Assembly: GCF_001949145.1 (NCBI RefSeq)
Contig: NW_019091576.1
Coordinates: 341,181-405,180 of the forward strand
Origin: Acanthaster planci
Taxonomy: Eukaryota; Echinodermata; Asteroidea; Valvatida; Acanthasteridae
Reading direction: 5' to 3'
DNA length: 64,000 bases
Below are positions 48,801 through 58,364 of the stretch, piece by piece (within the stretch, counting starts at the first letter, position 1; each line of letters begins with the position of its first letter). Below the pieces are notes generated by a model. It worked only from the letters and a program-made list of their open reading frames with translations, had not been told where the DNA came from and made no database searches. The translations under genes were made by a program, and so were the position numbers.

Positions 48801-50079
48801 TATTTTGGCTGAGAAGGATTTTGGAAGGCTAGTTAGAGAGGGTTAAACATAAATATTATGTTCCCGTTTTAGAGATTGTATTAAAAGGTGATGACCGTGT
48901 GACTTTAAAGAAGGATTTGTTGACGCAAGCTACGAACATTTTAGTCAGGCATAATATTTAACATCTCTATTGTATAACGTTGTCTACTTTCCGGTCTAAT
49001 GTAACGTTTATACACACCTCTATGATTCTTAGGCTGCAAACCGTATCCTACCATGAGCGCTGAAAAGGTGGCTGCCAAGTTGAAGTCAGGGTATCGGATG
49101 CCTCGACCAAGCCATTGTCACACAAAAGTGTGAGTTCTGTTTCTTTAACACATCGTTCATATTTTTGTTATATCTAGCCATTAACTGTGCAATCTACACT
49201 GGAACTTGTTCAGTGTAACTATTTTGTCTAGTGGTGATGTACGTAATGGCAGGTGTCATATGAGAAGTAGGATTACTTCTATTCTCCAGATAGGAATGTT
49301 TATCTTTGTTTGCTTCAGGTACCAGCTGATGCTGGCATGCTGGGCCAGGAATCCATCAGCGAGACCGACCTTTGCGACAGTTGGTGAGAAACTCGGGAAA
49401 CTAATGGGAAAAGCTAACGTGAGTTTAGGCAGGAGAATAGACCTCATTTCCTACCTGATCTCTGAATTGGTGCGTTTCTCAAGTACAGGTCTGCGCCTGA
49501 AGTCACCGGCGGCCATACAAAGGTTATACAAAGTTTACTAGCCATTTTGATCAAATGGTTGGTGACAAAAATGGTTACAATGCTGCTCCAGCCAATGATC
49601 AACTTTATATTTGGCACGGTTAGATGGCCGCTGGTGGCTTAAATCGATACAAAACTACAGCAAAACCAGACTTAAAGCTAGCAAACAAGACTTCAGATAG
49701 CAATTGGAACGGATAGAACTACAGATCACATTCCTTTTATACAAACTTTTTCGATAGTTTTCCAGGTAAGAGGTAAATAAAAGTTATTTGTGCACTGTTG
49801 TTTCCAATATTATGCATTTTTAAATCCATAACGGGAGAGATGGAATGAAAGAAATTGAATCTTAATTATATCTATATCCTCTTATATCTTAAGTATTATT
49901 TTCATTAGTCAAGTGTTTAAAACTAAAAATTTGATTGTTCAGATTTAAATTGTTTTCAACCACTAATTCATTTCAAAAAATTCTCCTTTGATGGTTTTCC
50001 TTAATTTTCACTGCAGGAGTACATATCATTGGAGGGATACCAGGGACATCTCTACAAAGCAAACGTTGCGGATGGCTAA
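30848..50079 (+). CDS. receptor tyrosine kinase: CUB-MAM-Ig4-FN3-TM-kinase
   Basis: Complete 22-exon gene, about 1224 aa. Exons: 30848-30899, 31743-32105, 33285-33425, 35150-35287, 35805-36017, 36905-37008, 37671-37893, 39419-39745, 40193-40498, 41364-41642, 42012-42308, 42874-43005, 43246-43273, 43980-44041, 44706-44918, 45895-46005, 46814-47004, 47705-47827, 48589-48700, 49033-49129, 49319-49418, 50017-50079 (TAA 50077-50079). Every join keeps phase, and nearly all ectodomain domain exons are phase 1-1, as in shuffled extracellular modules. Order: signal peptide ([17 protein letters not shown]), CUB 18-138, MAM 139-302, Ig1 303-411, Ig2 412-520, Ig3 521-622, Ig4 623-715, FN3 716-814, TM about 820-842, juxtamembrane, kinase about 920-1205. 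It should be a plasma-membrane receptor signalling by tyrosine phosphorylation; ligand unknown. The 3' end of the TM exon is ambiguous (42972 or 43005, both phase 1). The kinase looks nearest the FGFR/VEGFR/RET group by eye, but the ectodomain fits none of them. Confidence 0.88.
31743..32105 (+). CDS. CUB domain exon of the receptor kinase
   Basis: One phase 1-1 exon of 363 bases encodes a CUB-like beta-sandwich: [18 protein letters not shown], the typical opening G.I.SP.YP..YP.N, then [29 protein letters not shown] and WAISV. The paralogue at 61306-61659 aligns along its whole length. CUB domains bind proteins or carbohydrates, so it may form part of the ligand-binding face. Confidence 0.85.
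32497..32642 (+). repeat. 73-bp tandem duplication in intron
   Basis: Bases 32497-32569 are repeated without visible change at 32570-32642 (unit begins AAGTCATTTATTGTGTAGGG). Intronic, between the CUB and first MAM exons. The identity implies a recent duplication or an assembly artefact. Confidence 0.9.
33285..36017 (+). CDS. MAM domain, three exons of the receptor kinase
   Basis: Exons 33285-33425, 35150-35287 and 35805-36017 join in phase 1. They give the MAM order: [20 protein letters not shown] opening, [22 protein letters not shown] in the middle, [11 protein letters not shown], then LNVYQVPF and a closing ..IAIDDLSAE. Cys and aromatic positions fit the family. Among well-known RTKs a MAM domain occurs in ALK and LTK, whose remaining ectodomain differs from this one. 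Confidence 0.85.
34349..34557. repeat. MITE-like element with AGTGGCRTAG ends
   Basis: Left end CAGTGGCATAGTGGGG and right end CTAGCTACGCCACT are inverted matches. The interior is G- and C-tract rich (CCCGGTGCCCCCAGTGTCCC). Intronic in the receptor kinase gene. Confidence 0.45.
34745..34870 (+). repeat. dispersed repeat, inverted partner near 54130-54235
   Basis: Shares CCCTATTGTTCCTCTTTTGT, CATACTTTAAC and GAAGACC.CCCAT with the reverse complement of 54130-54235. Intronic in the receptor kinase gene. Confidence 0.55.
36127..36258 (-). repeat. dispersed GC-rich repeat, copy B (inverted partner at 4757-4885)
   Basis: The reverse complement carries AAGCCATTACTGC, ACCAATAAGGTGTTGTGAC and TTGCCAATGTGCACGC in the same order as copy A. 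It lies 110 bases after the last MAM exon. Confidence 0.65.
36905..41642 (+). CDS. four Ig-like domains of the receptor kinase
   Basis: Ig1 is split over 36905-37008 and 37671-37893 with a phase 0 join (YICQ..LKWTVDW..VQCYAQT). Ig2 (39419-39745: [21 protein letters not shown]), Ig3 (40193-40498: [22 protein letters not shown]) and Ig4 (41364-41642: [21 protein letters not shown]) are each a single phase 1-1 exon. Each domain has the paired Cys and core Trp. Ig4 carries N-linked sequons (NIS, NLT) near its end. Confidence 0.85.
42012..42308 (+). CDS. fibronectin type III domain exon of the receptor kinase
   Basis: One phase 1-1 exon: PYPPLDVSI opening, [19 protein letters not shown], then [20 protein letters not shown], the classic FN3 G-L-x-P-x-T-x-Y-x-V pattern, and NGASEA. 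It is the membrane-proximal domain, directly before the transmembrane exon. Confidence 0.9.
42874..44041 (+). CDS. transmembrane and juxtamembrane exons of the receptor kinase
   Basis: Exon 42874-43005 encodes a hydrophobic helix ([20 protein letters not shown]) followed by a basic stretch ([12 protein letters not shown]). An alternative donor at 42973 would shorten it by 33 bases in frame. Two tiny exons follow (43246-43273, 28 nt, phase 1 to 2; 43980-44041, 62 nt, phase 2 to 1) and give [15 protein letters not shown]. The Tyr in SYENV is a candidate phosphotyrosine docking site. Confidence 0.8.
44706..50079 (+). CDS. tyrosine kinase domain exons of the receptor kinase
   Basis: Eight exons. 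Glycine loop [17 protein letters not shown] (only the middle Gly of GxGxxG kept), VALKTVK with the ATP-contact Lys about 956, alpha-C Glu in LIWELKSMK, hinge [17 protein letters not shown], a short insert with VYDNL, catalytic loop [10 protein letters not shown] (Asp about 1065, Asn about 1070), SDFGF (Asp about 1083), activation segment with one Tyr (MRKYQRQ), [10 protein letters not shown] in the APE position, [18 protein letters not shown], and [16 protein letters not shown]. The C-terminus is short ([19 protein letters not shown]), with Tyr residues in YISL and LYKAN contexts. DLAA and RWMALE mark it as a tyrosine kinase. Confidence 0.9.
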
Positions 50080-50580
50080 AACCTTTAAAAGATATAGGCC
50101 TTGATCAGTAGGGTTATTGTCTTCTTTTAAAAACTTTCAAAGTAGAAAGTATCCATTAATTAACTGTCGCTATGTACGTTAATCACACTCCAAACAAATA
50201 TACTGCAGTTGAGTACTTTATATTGTATATTAATATGCACAAAAGTAGAAGCCCATTTGTTAGAGAAGACCACTGCCGCTGACAGCTACCGATAAATGCC
50301 CTGACATCGATTTCTATATTTACTCTTAAACAAAGATAGATTGAAGTCAAGTAAGAGGCCTGCAATAATGTATGCGCGCACATGATGCCCAATGCTGACG
50401 CGCCATGCGCAGTAGTTCCGATCATCTCCTCATCCCTATCGCCACCCCTGTACGCATGCGCTTTCCATGCTTTGCTTTGACTTATCAGATCCGAAACGAT
50501 TGTGCTGGTTAGAACTAAATCATCTGGGTCAACAGAGCTATGGCCATATCCAGTGTATAAAGTTTAGTCCTGATTGCCCC

Positions 50581-50586
50581 AATAAA
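50581..50586 (+). terminator. possible polyadenylation signal of the receptor kinase
   Basis: AATAAA 500 bases after the TAA stop; another occurs near 50812. No earlier canonical hexamer was noticed. Confidence 0.35.
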
Positions 50587-53265
50587 TTTTAAAAGGAAAA
50601 ATGATAATCTTTCGGAGCAAAGTTGGGTCTCCGAGTAAATGTACTCTTCTCTCCAACTTATAAATATACCTTTATTGGCGAGGAAAATCCTCTCTTAGGA
50701 TTGCCAAAACAAGCAGCACTGAAATTATTTCAGCGATAAGGAAGATTAAAGAAACCTACGATAATGGTTGGCCTGAAACTAAATTAAAATGTTAAATACT
50801 TTTTAATCCTTGAATAAAAAGCAAGATTTCTCTGGTTTCAAAGCGGTAATCTCTTCACCGCTTCATGTTCAGACTATTGTTACATTTGGGGAGTGCTGAA
50901 TGAAACCCAGTGCATCTTTCGTTTCAATTCCCCCTTTCTGTTGTTCTGACAAAAGAAAATTGATTCTATCAACTGCTAACAGATTTTACAGAAGTAGCCT
51001 TGAAAAAAGGATTTTAGTACTGAAGTTGCAGTATGAATTCATGTACCCCTTTCACCTTTAAGAGATATTTTACTTGACAATGTTTCTTTTATATGCTTTC
51101 TTAAACTCCACTGAAAGCGTGGATATGTAACCACAATTCAGCAAAGATTACGAACGGCTAGGCTTACCAAATTAAGCAAGGTGATCTGCTGTCCGAGCTC
51201 TTGGAGCTTGGNAATTATTACACAAATCGAATAAAAGTTATTTAGTTTCTTGTTTCATTCATCTATGAACTACACTGCAGCTTGAGAGGATTGAGAGAAA
51301 AAAAGACAACTTTTGTCTTTTTCACTTTTTTTGTATTTTGGGATTTTCCCCTATTTAATCAGAATATGTACTCTCAAATCATTACAATCGTGTAAATAAT
51401 GGAAACATCTCCGTCACAGGAGCACCTTTGATAACAAAGCTGGCAAAGCGTAGTTTATTGGCATTTGCAACTGAATATTATAATCCTGTGGAATGCTTGT
51501 AGCTGTAACTTTGGTAGATTTGTCTAGTCAAAAGTGGAAAAAGATGTTCGAAACAAAATCGTCAGACATTTATTGTTATTGTATTGCAGAAGTTGGCTGT
51601 AAAGTGCATCTGGCAACAGAGTTATGTGAGTTTATAATTGTACTTATTGTTAATATCCCCGAATAAACACCACCAGAAATTTCAATATTCACTCAGTAAT
51701 GTTATCGATTTTAAGTAAGAGCTGGATTACTGCGGATCGTGGGGAAACAAGTAAAAGGGTCGTTAGTATTTGGACTGAAGCCAATATCGGTTTTTGTGAT
51801 GAGGTGAATCCTCAATTTTGTCAGGAAATGCAGTACTTGAATTACGTATGTGGTTAAAAATAGGAAATTTCACTTATATTGACTTTGAAAGCGCTTATAC
51901 ATCCGTGACCGTTGCATTCAAAAATGTTCCCCCGGAATTCTTCAAGATAAGGGGTTACATGATTAAAATTAAACCGACAGTTCCACTAAATTTCGTTTGA
52001 CATAGTTGCAACGCAGAGAAACTTTTTCTGCATTTTTTCTTATTACAAAAGTTACAAATGCACATGAGTTGAAATTGTTTGTGGAACAACATCTTTTTTT
52101 TTTAAAGGAATTTGTTTAAGTATTTGTTGCATGTAATTGGTGTAACTCAGTGTTTTTCATTGAATAAAACAAGTCTGCTTTTAATAATACGCTTTCTTTA
52201 CATTTGAAACTTACAGCCTGTTACCGTTTATTTGTAAAGTTTGCTCACAATAATGTGGGTTTTACATATTGCATCTGCCCTGCCCTTTCCCGCCACGTCT
52301 TGCCCCGCCCCGCCCTTCCCAATCCTGCCCTGTTCTGCCCTGCCTGCCTTTAATATGCCCCAATTATATACTGTTGCCATGACATTAATTATCATGCTTA
52401 TTCTTGGATTCTTACAAAACTACAAAAGGATATGATTAATTATCGTGAACCACAAATAAGATTGTCTTTTGTGCTTTTTACAGGGGTGGTTTCTATCAAT
52501 TTTTGTTTTTAATTTATTGAATGGACAGTCCACTCTTCAGAAAGTGTGCATGCAGTGTCGACAGTTTCCTGGTCCACTTTTGCAGTCGCTATGCAGTGTC
52601 GTAATTGACAGGCAATGCCAATGGGGTGTTTGTTCCGTTTTGCTGTATTTTTTGTGCCTTCTCTTCCGTTTATTTTTATCATAGTAACAGAAACATGCAG
52701 TCAACCAAAAAAAGTAACAATAATAATAACTATCTAATTGTGGCAATTGTCTCGCAGGAAATGAAGGAAGGGAAATTTTAATGCATTTTCCAGATCAAAG
52801 CAAACTGGGTCTTTGCCAAGTAATATGTTTGGAATGGACATCTGGAAATTTAAGCTGAAACGTGAAGTCCGAAACACTTGTCCCCGGTACTGGTGCGAAA
52901 ATATCCTTCACAGCCCGCCTTATTTATTTTCTCATTACAAAGAATTGGGATATTATTCAATATCCCATCCCCTGGTCAAAGGTTGGAAGGTATATATCTC
53001 ACATTCCCTGGACTTGAGGCTCCTGCCAGGTAGTAACTAAAAAGAGCAATTTTTTTGGAGAACTGCGTACGCCAAGTGATTGACATGTCAAAGGATGACT
53101 GGCAGTCCCTTTGCATTGATTGTCACACAGGCCCAGATTTTATGGCCAGCTGTAACTCATGTCTTTAAGGTTATAAACGGCGCTTTGGAGATTAGAATGC
53201 GCCAGTTAAAAATGTGGTTTTTTGCCATGTCAATAGCATTCTACATTCCTTTGTTGAATTGTTAG
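50587..53265. other. intergenic DNA, no clear exon
   Basis: No exon that I can support. One ambiguous base (N) at 51212. C-rich low complexity (CCCTGCC-like) at about 52262-52350. NRF1-like GCGCATGC half-sites occur just to the left, at about 50396-50462. Confidence 0.45.
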
Positions 53266-53896
53266 AGAGAACTTGTATGAGCTGTCGACAGCTGTCCAAT
53301 AACCGAGAGCGCCTTTTGTCACATGATGGTATGACCATAGTCCCTGGGGATGAAAATACAGTCATTCCTCGCGTAGGCTATCTTGACGGAAGAGTCACCA
53401 TTGAAATAGGTTAAGGGATCTGTTGTCAGTATTTGCGTGGAAGCGGTTTTGGCACGAGGACGGATTGATGATGGTTCTTTGCAAATCACTACACTACATT
53501 TTATAAAGTACCATGGTAAGGATTAGACTCGGTTTGTTTGGATGCGAGGTTGTAGAAGTGTTGCAGGTAGATGATCTTATACGTGAGATAGATAACGCGT
53601 ACTAGTAATTACGTCTTTCTCGACGTTTATGTACATGCATCTCAACATATCAACACCAAATGGGAAGAGTACTTCACAAGTTTATTTACCGAAACAGTAA
53701 AGAACAGTAGCATAATTTTCAAGTTTGCCATTTAAAGTCGATATAACAGTTGTGTCAAGTGTGCCTACGAACTAATAATGTGTATATTCCAGAGTTGATG
53801 GAAAAACCTTATCAGATCTTTGACTGGAAGAGATTTCTACGTGGAGACAATCTGCAGCCATCAGCGAAGGAGCTTAATGAGCCCCAGATATCATAA
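53266..53896 (+). CDS. two candidate 3' exons, unknown protein
   Basis: 53266-53409 (acceptor TTGTTAG, phase 1-1, weak donor GTTAAG) reads RTCMSCRQLSNNRERLLSHD and TVIPRVGYLDGRVTIEI. 53793-53896 (acceptor TATTCCAG, phase 1) reads MEKPYQIFDWKRFLRGDN and ends KELNEPQIS with TAA at 53894-53896. The frames join and the peptide looks protein-like, but there is no recognisable domain and no upstream exons were found. It could be a relic or chance. Confidence 0.25.
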
Positions 53897-54288
53897 AGAC
53901 TGACTTGAAAAGGAAAACAGCCTCAGTGGCAGTTTCGATTGCCCCAAACATCCTGTCATCTGAAACACTGAGTCGTTGGATACCGGTAGTAGCAGTGACG
54001 TCAATTTGTGCCGTAAGTGGGGTGCGGGGTGGAAAATGAGGAATTGTGCCCGGGTGGGTGTGGCTGAGTTTGTTTCTGCATTCAGTCGGGGACCCTGAAC
54101 AATAGAGGACAATAAAAGTCCCCGATTGACAACTTTGAAGAAAACAAATGGGTGGTCTTCTAAAAAAGTTAAAGTACAAACAATAGAGGAACAATAGGGG
54201 GTCCCCAGTTGCAGGCAAATGCACACTTAATCGTGTGTGTGGGTGTGACCATTCTCCACTGATTGATACAGGGGACCAGGGTTAACCC

Positions 54289-54431
54289 GGGGCGTGGAAG
54301 ATAACGAAACATACGAAAGTGTGGGCGAGTTGCAGCATCAGCACAATGGAAGAAAGGAACCTATGCACCCTCCCCACACACACCCACCCACGACCTCATC
54401 ATCGATGCCAAACAGCGTTCTCCGAGTCCCG
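54289..54431 (+). pseudogene. possible relic of a juxtamembrane-type exon
   Basis: After an ACCAG acceptor the frame reads LTRGVEDNETYESVGELQH, closely parallel to [15 protein letters not shown] of the receptor kinase exon 43980-44041. The DNA aligns without gaps over about 46 bases up to and including the donor position, where GGTAAGT is replaced by GGCGAGT (a GC donor or a lost donor). Read through, the frame continues with Pro/His-rich sequence to a TGA near 54441. No kinase exons were found downstream. Confidence 0.35.
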
Positions 54432-54596
54432 AAGCGAGTGTGATGGGAAACAACTCGAGTCAGATGTCCCATGGATAATTTTAGTTGCTTAATTAACCCT
54501 GAAGTGCGGTGGGCGGAATCCGTCCCCAAGCAATTTTCCCAATATCGCCGCAGTGCATTCGTTCAGGAGCTGTGAGTAGTGGGGGGGGGGCTATTT

Positions 54597-54674
54597 GGTA
54601 CACTTTTTATATTACACTTTTTATAGTACACTCTTTATAGTACAATAACTATAGTACACTTTTTAGGGTACACG
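54597..54674 (+). repeat. short tandem repeat, TAGTACACTTTTTA-like
   Basis: Five to six degenerate copies of a 13-15 bp unit around TACACTTTTTATA, ending at GGGTACACG. Confidence 0.8.
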
Positions 54675-57600
54675 TTGACCCAAAATCTTAAAATGTTCCC
54701 CCAACACAATAGACCCATGGCCCGGCTGGAGGTCCATACTTAAGTAACATGATACAATAGACCGTGGACCGACCGTGAGGCTCCAAAAGTGAATGAAAGG
54801 ATAAGAGTCCTTAGTCCCTATAAAATGGACCGCGGGTGTTTGGTCTCGGACAATAGACGGCTCGTGGCGCCGGGGCTAAAAGCCTGTTTGTGTATTTTTT
54901 TTTAATGGATAAACGCCGATAATGAAAGCGAATGATACGACACACTTCTCTTACAATCGTCGCCATGGCTTTTTGTTTCGCGGATTTCATAATTCTAGAA
55001 TAAAGATGGTCACATGAGCGTCATGAAAGGGGTGACCAAAGATGAGGGTAGGGGGAAGAATTTAACGAGTCGCGGGGAGACATGTAACGACCCGTCCGTG
55101 GGGTAAACACGAACAAATAAAATTCGGGGTTGAGAGAAAACGTTTAAGGCAATGATTTAAACGCCGTAGTTCAAATAAATATTTGATTCGAAAGCGTACC
55201 AAACAGGCCCCCCCCCACTACTAACACACGATAGGTCATAACGTCAACACAGCGTCAACTGCCCAAAAATACAACTTTAATCCACAAGAGAAGCATAGAA
55301 GTGTAATACTTAAGCTGAAAGAGAATTTCCAGTAGTTGGAGGTCACAAATCAAATTGCAAAATGGCTTTTTTTCCACACGAAAACAAAAATCTCTTGCAG
55401 GGTATAGCTGTTCGCCGCCATCTTGCCTCCTCATGGAGCTTGCACTGGACTGTACCATTTAGGTGAACTTGAAAAGGTCCTGTCACATTTTCTTTCTTCT
55501 TAAAAATCGAAGGGATTTCTGAAGATCATTAAAGTCAGACAAAATATCGTGCTCGGCTTGCTATTGAAAGTACAGTTTCTTCGGTGAAAAAAAAGAAAGA
55601 CTGAAACCAGCCTCAGCTGAAGACAGTTGTCACAATATGCATTCACCAAGCTCCCCAAAATGCCCACATTACGATATTTCGGCAGAAATACTTTCTTAAT
55701 GTTAATGTGTTTTTCATACCCAGCCTGAAATTTTAACTGTTATAAATCTGTTTTATAGTGAATGACACCGTTTACCGTTTAACTTTTTGCTCTTTTTTAA
55801 AGTGCTGGGCATCAGTGAAAAACGGCAATTGCTAAAAGGATTTAGCCCAGGGTAATCAAGAATACATAGATAAATAAATAAAATGGCCAACTGCCATGAC
55901 CGGCATTTCAGCTTGCTGAACATGAACTACCGGTTACCAGTGGCACTCAAGATTACTTCTTGTGGATTACAGTGTAAATGGATAACCGACCGATTCTGTT
56001 CGTGTTGCTTGCCATGTCAATCACATTCTTTTTTTCAACTGGAGAATAACTGGCCAAGTTCGATAAGCAACCATCAGGTTGACAAAGCAAGTCAAATATT
56101 GAAAATAGAGCCGTTGAATATCTGAATTACCGAATATTCAATGGGTTATTGAATATTTGAATATTGTTTTCCAAATGTGAATATTTTCGAATGCAAAATT
56201 CATGGAAATTCATTTGTGTTTAATGATTTATGTTCAAAAAGCCGTATCCTCTTCGCATGATTCCTGTTTACCACTTCCCAGGTTGTATCGTTTTTTTGGG
56301 GGGGGCGTGATCCCTGGCTACATGGTGTTTTAGGTTTAATGACTTCTGGCTAGCGCCCCCCGAACAAAGATGTATTGACAAACGGGAAGAGCCACCAACA
56401 TGGGGTTGGACGCTCACTTGGTAGAGCATCGGAGGCCGCAGGTTCAAATCCCGCTCTAGTCAATGTCTTTGTTCATCTTTATAATATTCACTTTAAAGTT
56501 TCAGAAAGTTGTTATACAGCTTAAATATAATATTCCAAGTGCAGTTCTTGACGTACTGACGCATTTCACTTTCCATCAGTCAAGATTCTGTACCTCTCTC
56601 TTGTTATATCTTGTGTACTGCTCTAAGCATTATTAACATAATTCTTTCTTTGTATGGTTCTTCTCTTTGTATTTGGAAAGTTTTTGTTTTTCCTCCGCCG
56701 TCAAGAATTAGACTTATCACAGTTAAAGGTGAAAAGGATATCTCGATTCTGTGCTAGGTTACTAGGTAGGCTGCAGTTTTTTGGCACCCATTTTTTGCTC
56801 AATCCCCCAAGTTTGAGAGGATGGAACGCCACTGATCTTTGCCCTTATACAAATTTTGCAACGCTTTCGCCCTGTTGGATGCCAGTCAGCACGCGGTATA
56901 TCGCTTTTCAACTCGACAAGTTTTCGATTCCAGCTAGGTGTGGATGGGGGGGGGGAGGGACTGGGTGTGGGGGCGCCCCCCCCCAAAAAAAAAAGAAGGA
57001 GGGGAGAAGAAAAAATGAGGGTTTATATACAGCCTCAAAATGCACCACAGAGCGCCTAGAATACAAAATAAGGTATTTACGCCACGCGCTCGTGGGGATA
57101 CCATTGCTGCTTTAGTTCAGCCCCCCCACCCTTTGGAAAATCCTGGATCCGCCCCTGCAAGCAAAAACTTCATTCCTAGGCACCTCTTTAGATTTTAAGT
57201 GCGTTTGTTGCCTCAAAGGAACATGATGCACGAACAAAAAAATGGTGGACTGTACCTACCCTCCGACGAGCAGCTACGCCGACAAAATAACACCGTTACT
57301 CCGTGTGATTTGATGGTGGCTAATATATAGGAAATAGAAGTCTGATTTTGTTGTGAATGCAGGAATCTTTAAGGGGTAACTGGGGTGGTTGACATGGGAG
57401 ACAAAATTAAACAGATTGTAAGCCTCAGAGAGAAAATGATAATAGTGCATAGCCCAGTGTCGATCAGGCCGCGCTTCTGATTACCTTCTTAAGTGGTGCA
57501 CTGTTCTGTTGAAATTTACTGGCTCAAAAGTTTCCACTTGAGCAATAAGAACGAATGATGTCGAAACACTCCCAGTGAATGGTTTTCAATAGGCGTGAAG

Positions 57601-58364
57601 CATACAGAGCGCGGAACATGTAGGCCTATTATTCTGTTTCCTTGTGTGTTAGCAATATCTCAAATTAAATGAATATTTTGAAATTACTTCCTTCACTTCG
57701 TGTTTTCCCCTAAAACAATTCTAATAAGAGATACACGTATGGTTAAGCGTATTGATTTCACTGTAACACTATACAATGAACACACATCCCTGTGTCAAAA
57801 GTGCAATTACCCTTTTCGAGTCATTTTTGGATTGCTCAGTCGAGGAAGTTCACCAAGCTTATTTTCAAGAACCACGTTTTTTTGTGTGCCAGTTCTGAAA
57901 GTGTTAATTTGTGTTCAAGAAACAATGAACATAATAACCTATTGTGTGGGGATTTGCGTTCAAACTGCATTAATTAATCTGTCGCTGTAAGGACAAACCG
58001 CATAGAACCAATTTAAACTTCATCGCTTCGATCTTGTCCACTCTGGAAACTGTACACTCCTAATCTCATCTCTGTCGTTATGTTATTAGCAATGTAAGAA
58101 ACATACAAAGAAAGTGGAAGGTTACACTAGTCATAACGAGTAACAGTTGGGTTTCCTTGTTTGCTTTGGACTTATCCACCCCTTGAACTTGTCCAGACAA
58201 TGTAAAATGTGCCTGCGTGCGTCACTAGAACCAGTGAACCAGGAAGCCACCGTCTCGCGTGAAGGTGTTGCAATGTGGAACTGAGTTCTTTATTGGAAAC
58301 TACAAAACTCAGCAGCACATCAGCTTAGCACATCATTGGAGGCTTGGTAGGCATTGTAACCAAC
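54675..58364. other. intergenic DNA 5' of the paralogous receptor gene
   Basis: No exon that I can support. Contains a SINE-like fragment at 56398-56480, G/A-rich low complexity at 56940-57015 and one transposon-like end (AATCCTGGATCCGCCCCTG) at about 57138-57158. Confidence 0.45.
56398..56480 (+). repeat. tRNA-derived SINE fragment
   Basis: GGGGTTGGACGCTCACTTGG and TAGAGCATCGGAGGCC are followed by the B-box-like GCAGGTTCAAATCCCGCTC. The anticodon-arm region is missing, so this is a SINE head or tRNA pseudogene, not a working tRNA. Confidence 0.6.

Noticed and set aside
56398-56480. Possible functional tRNA gene
   Set aside because: A and B boxes are too close to fit an anticodon arm; it fits a tRNA-derived SINE.
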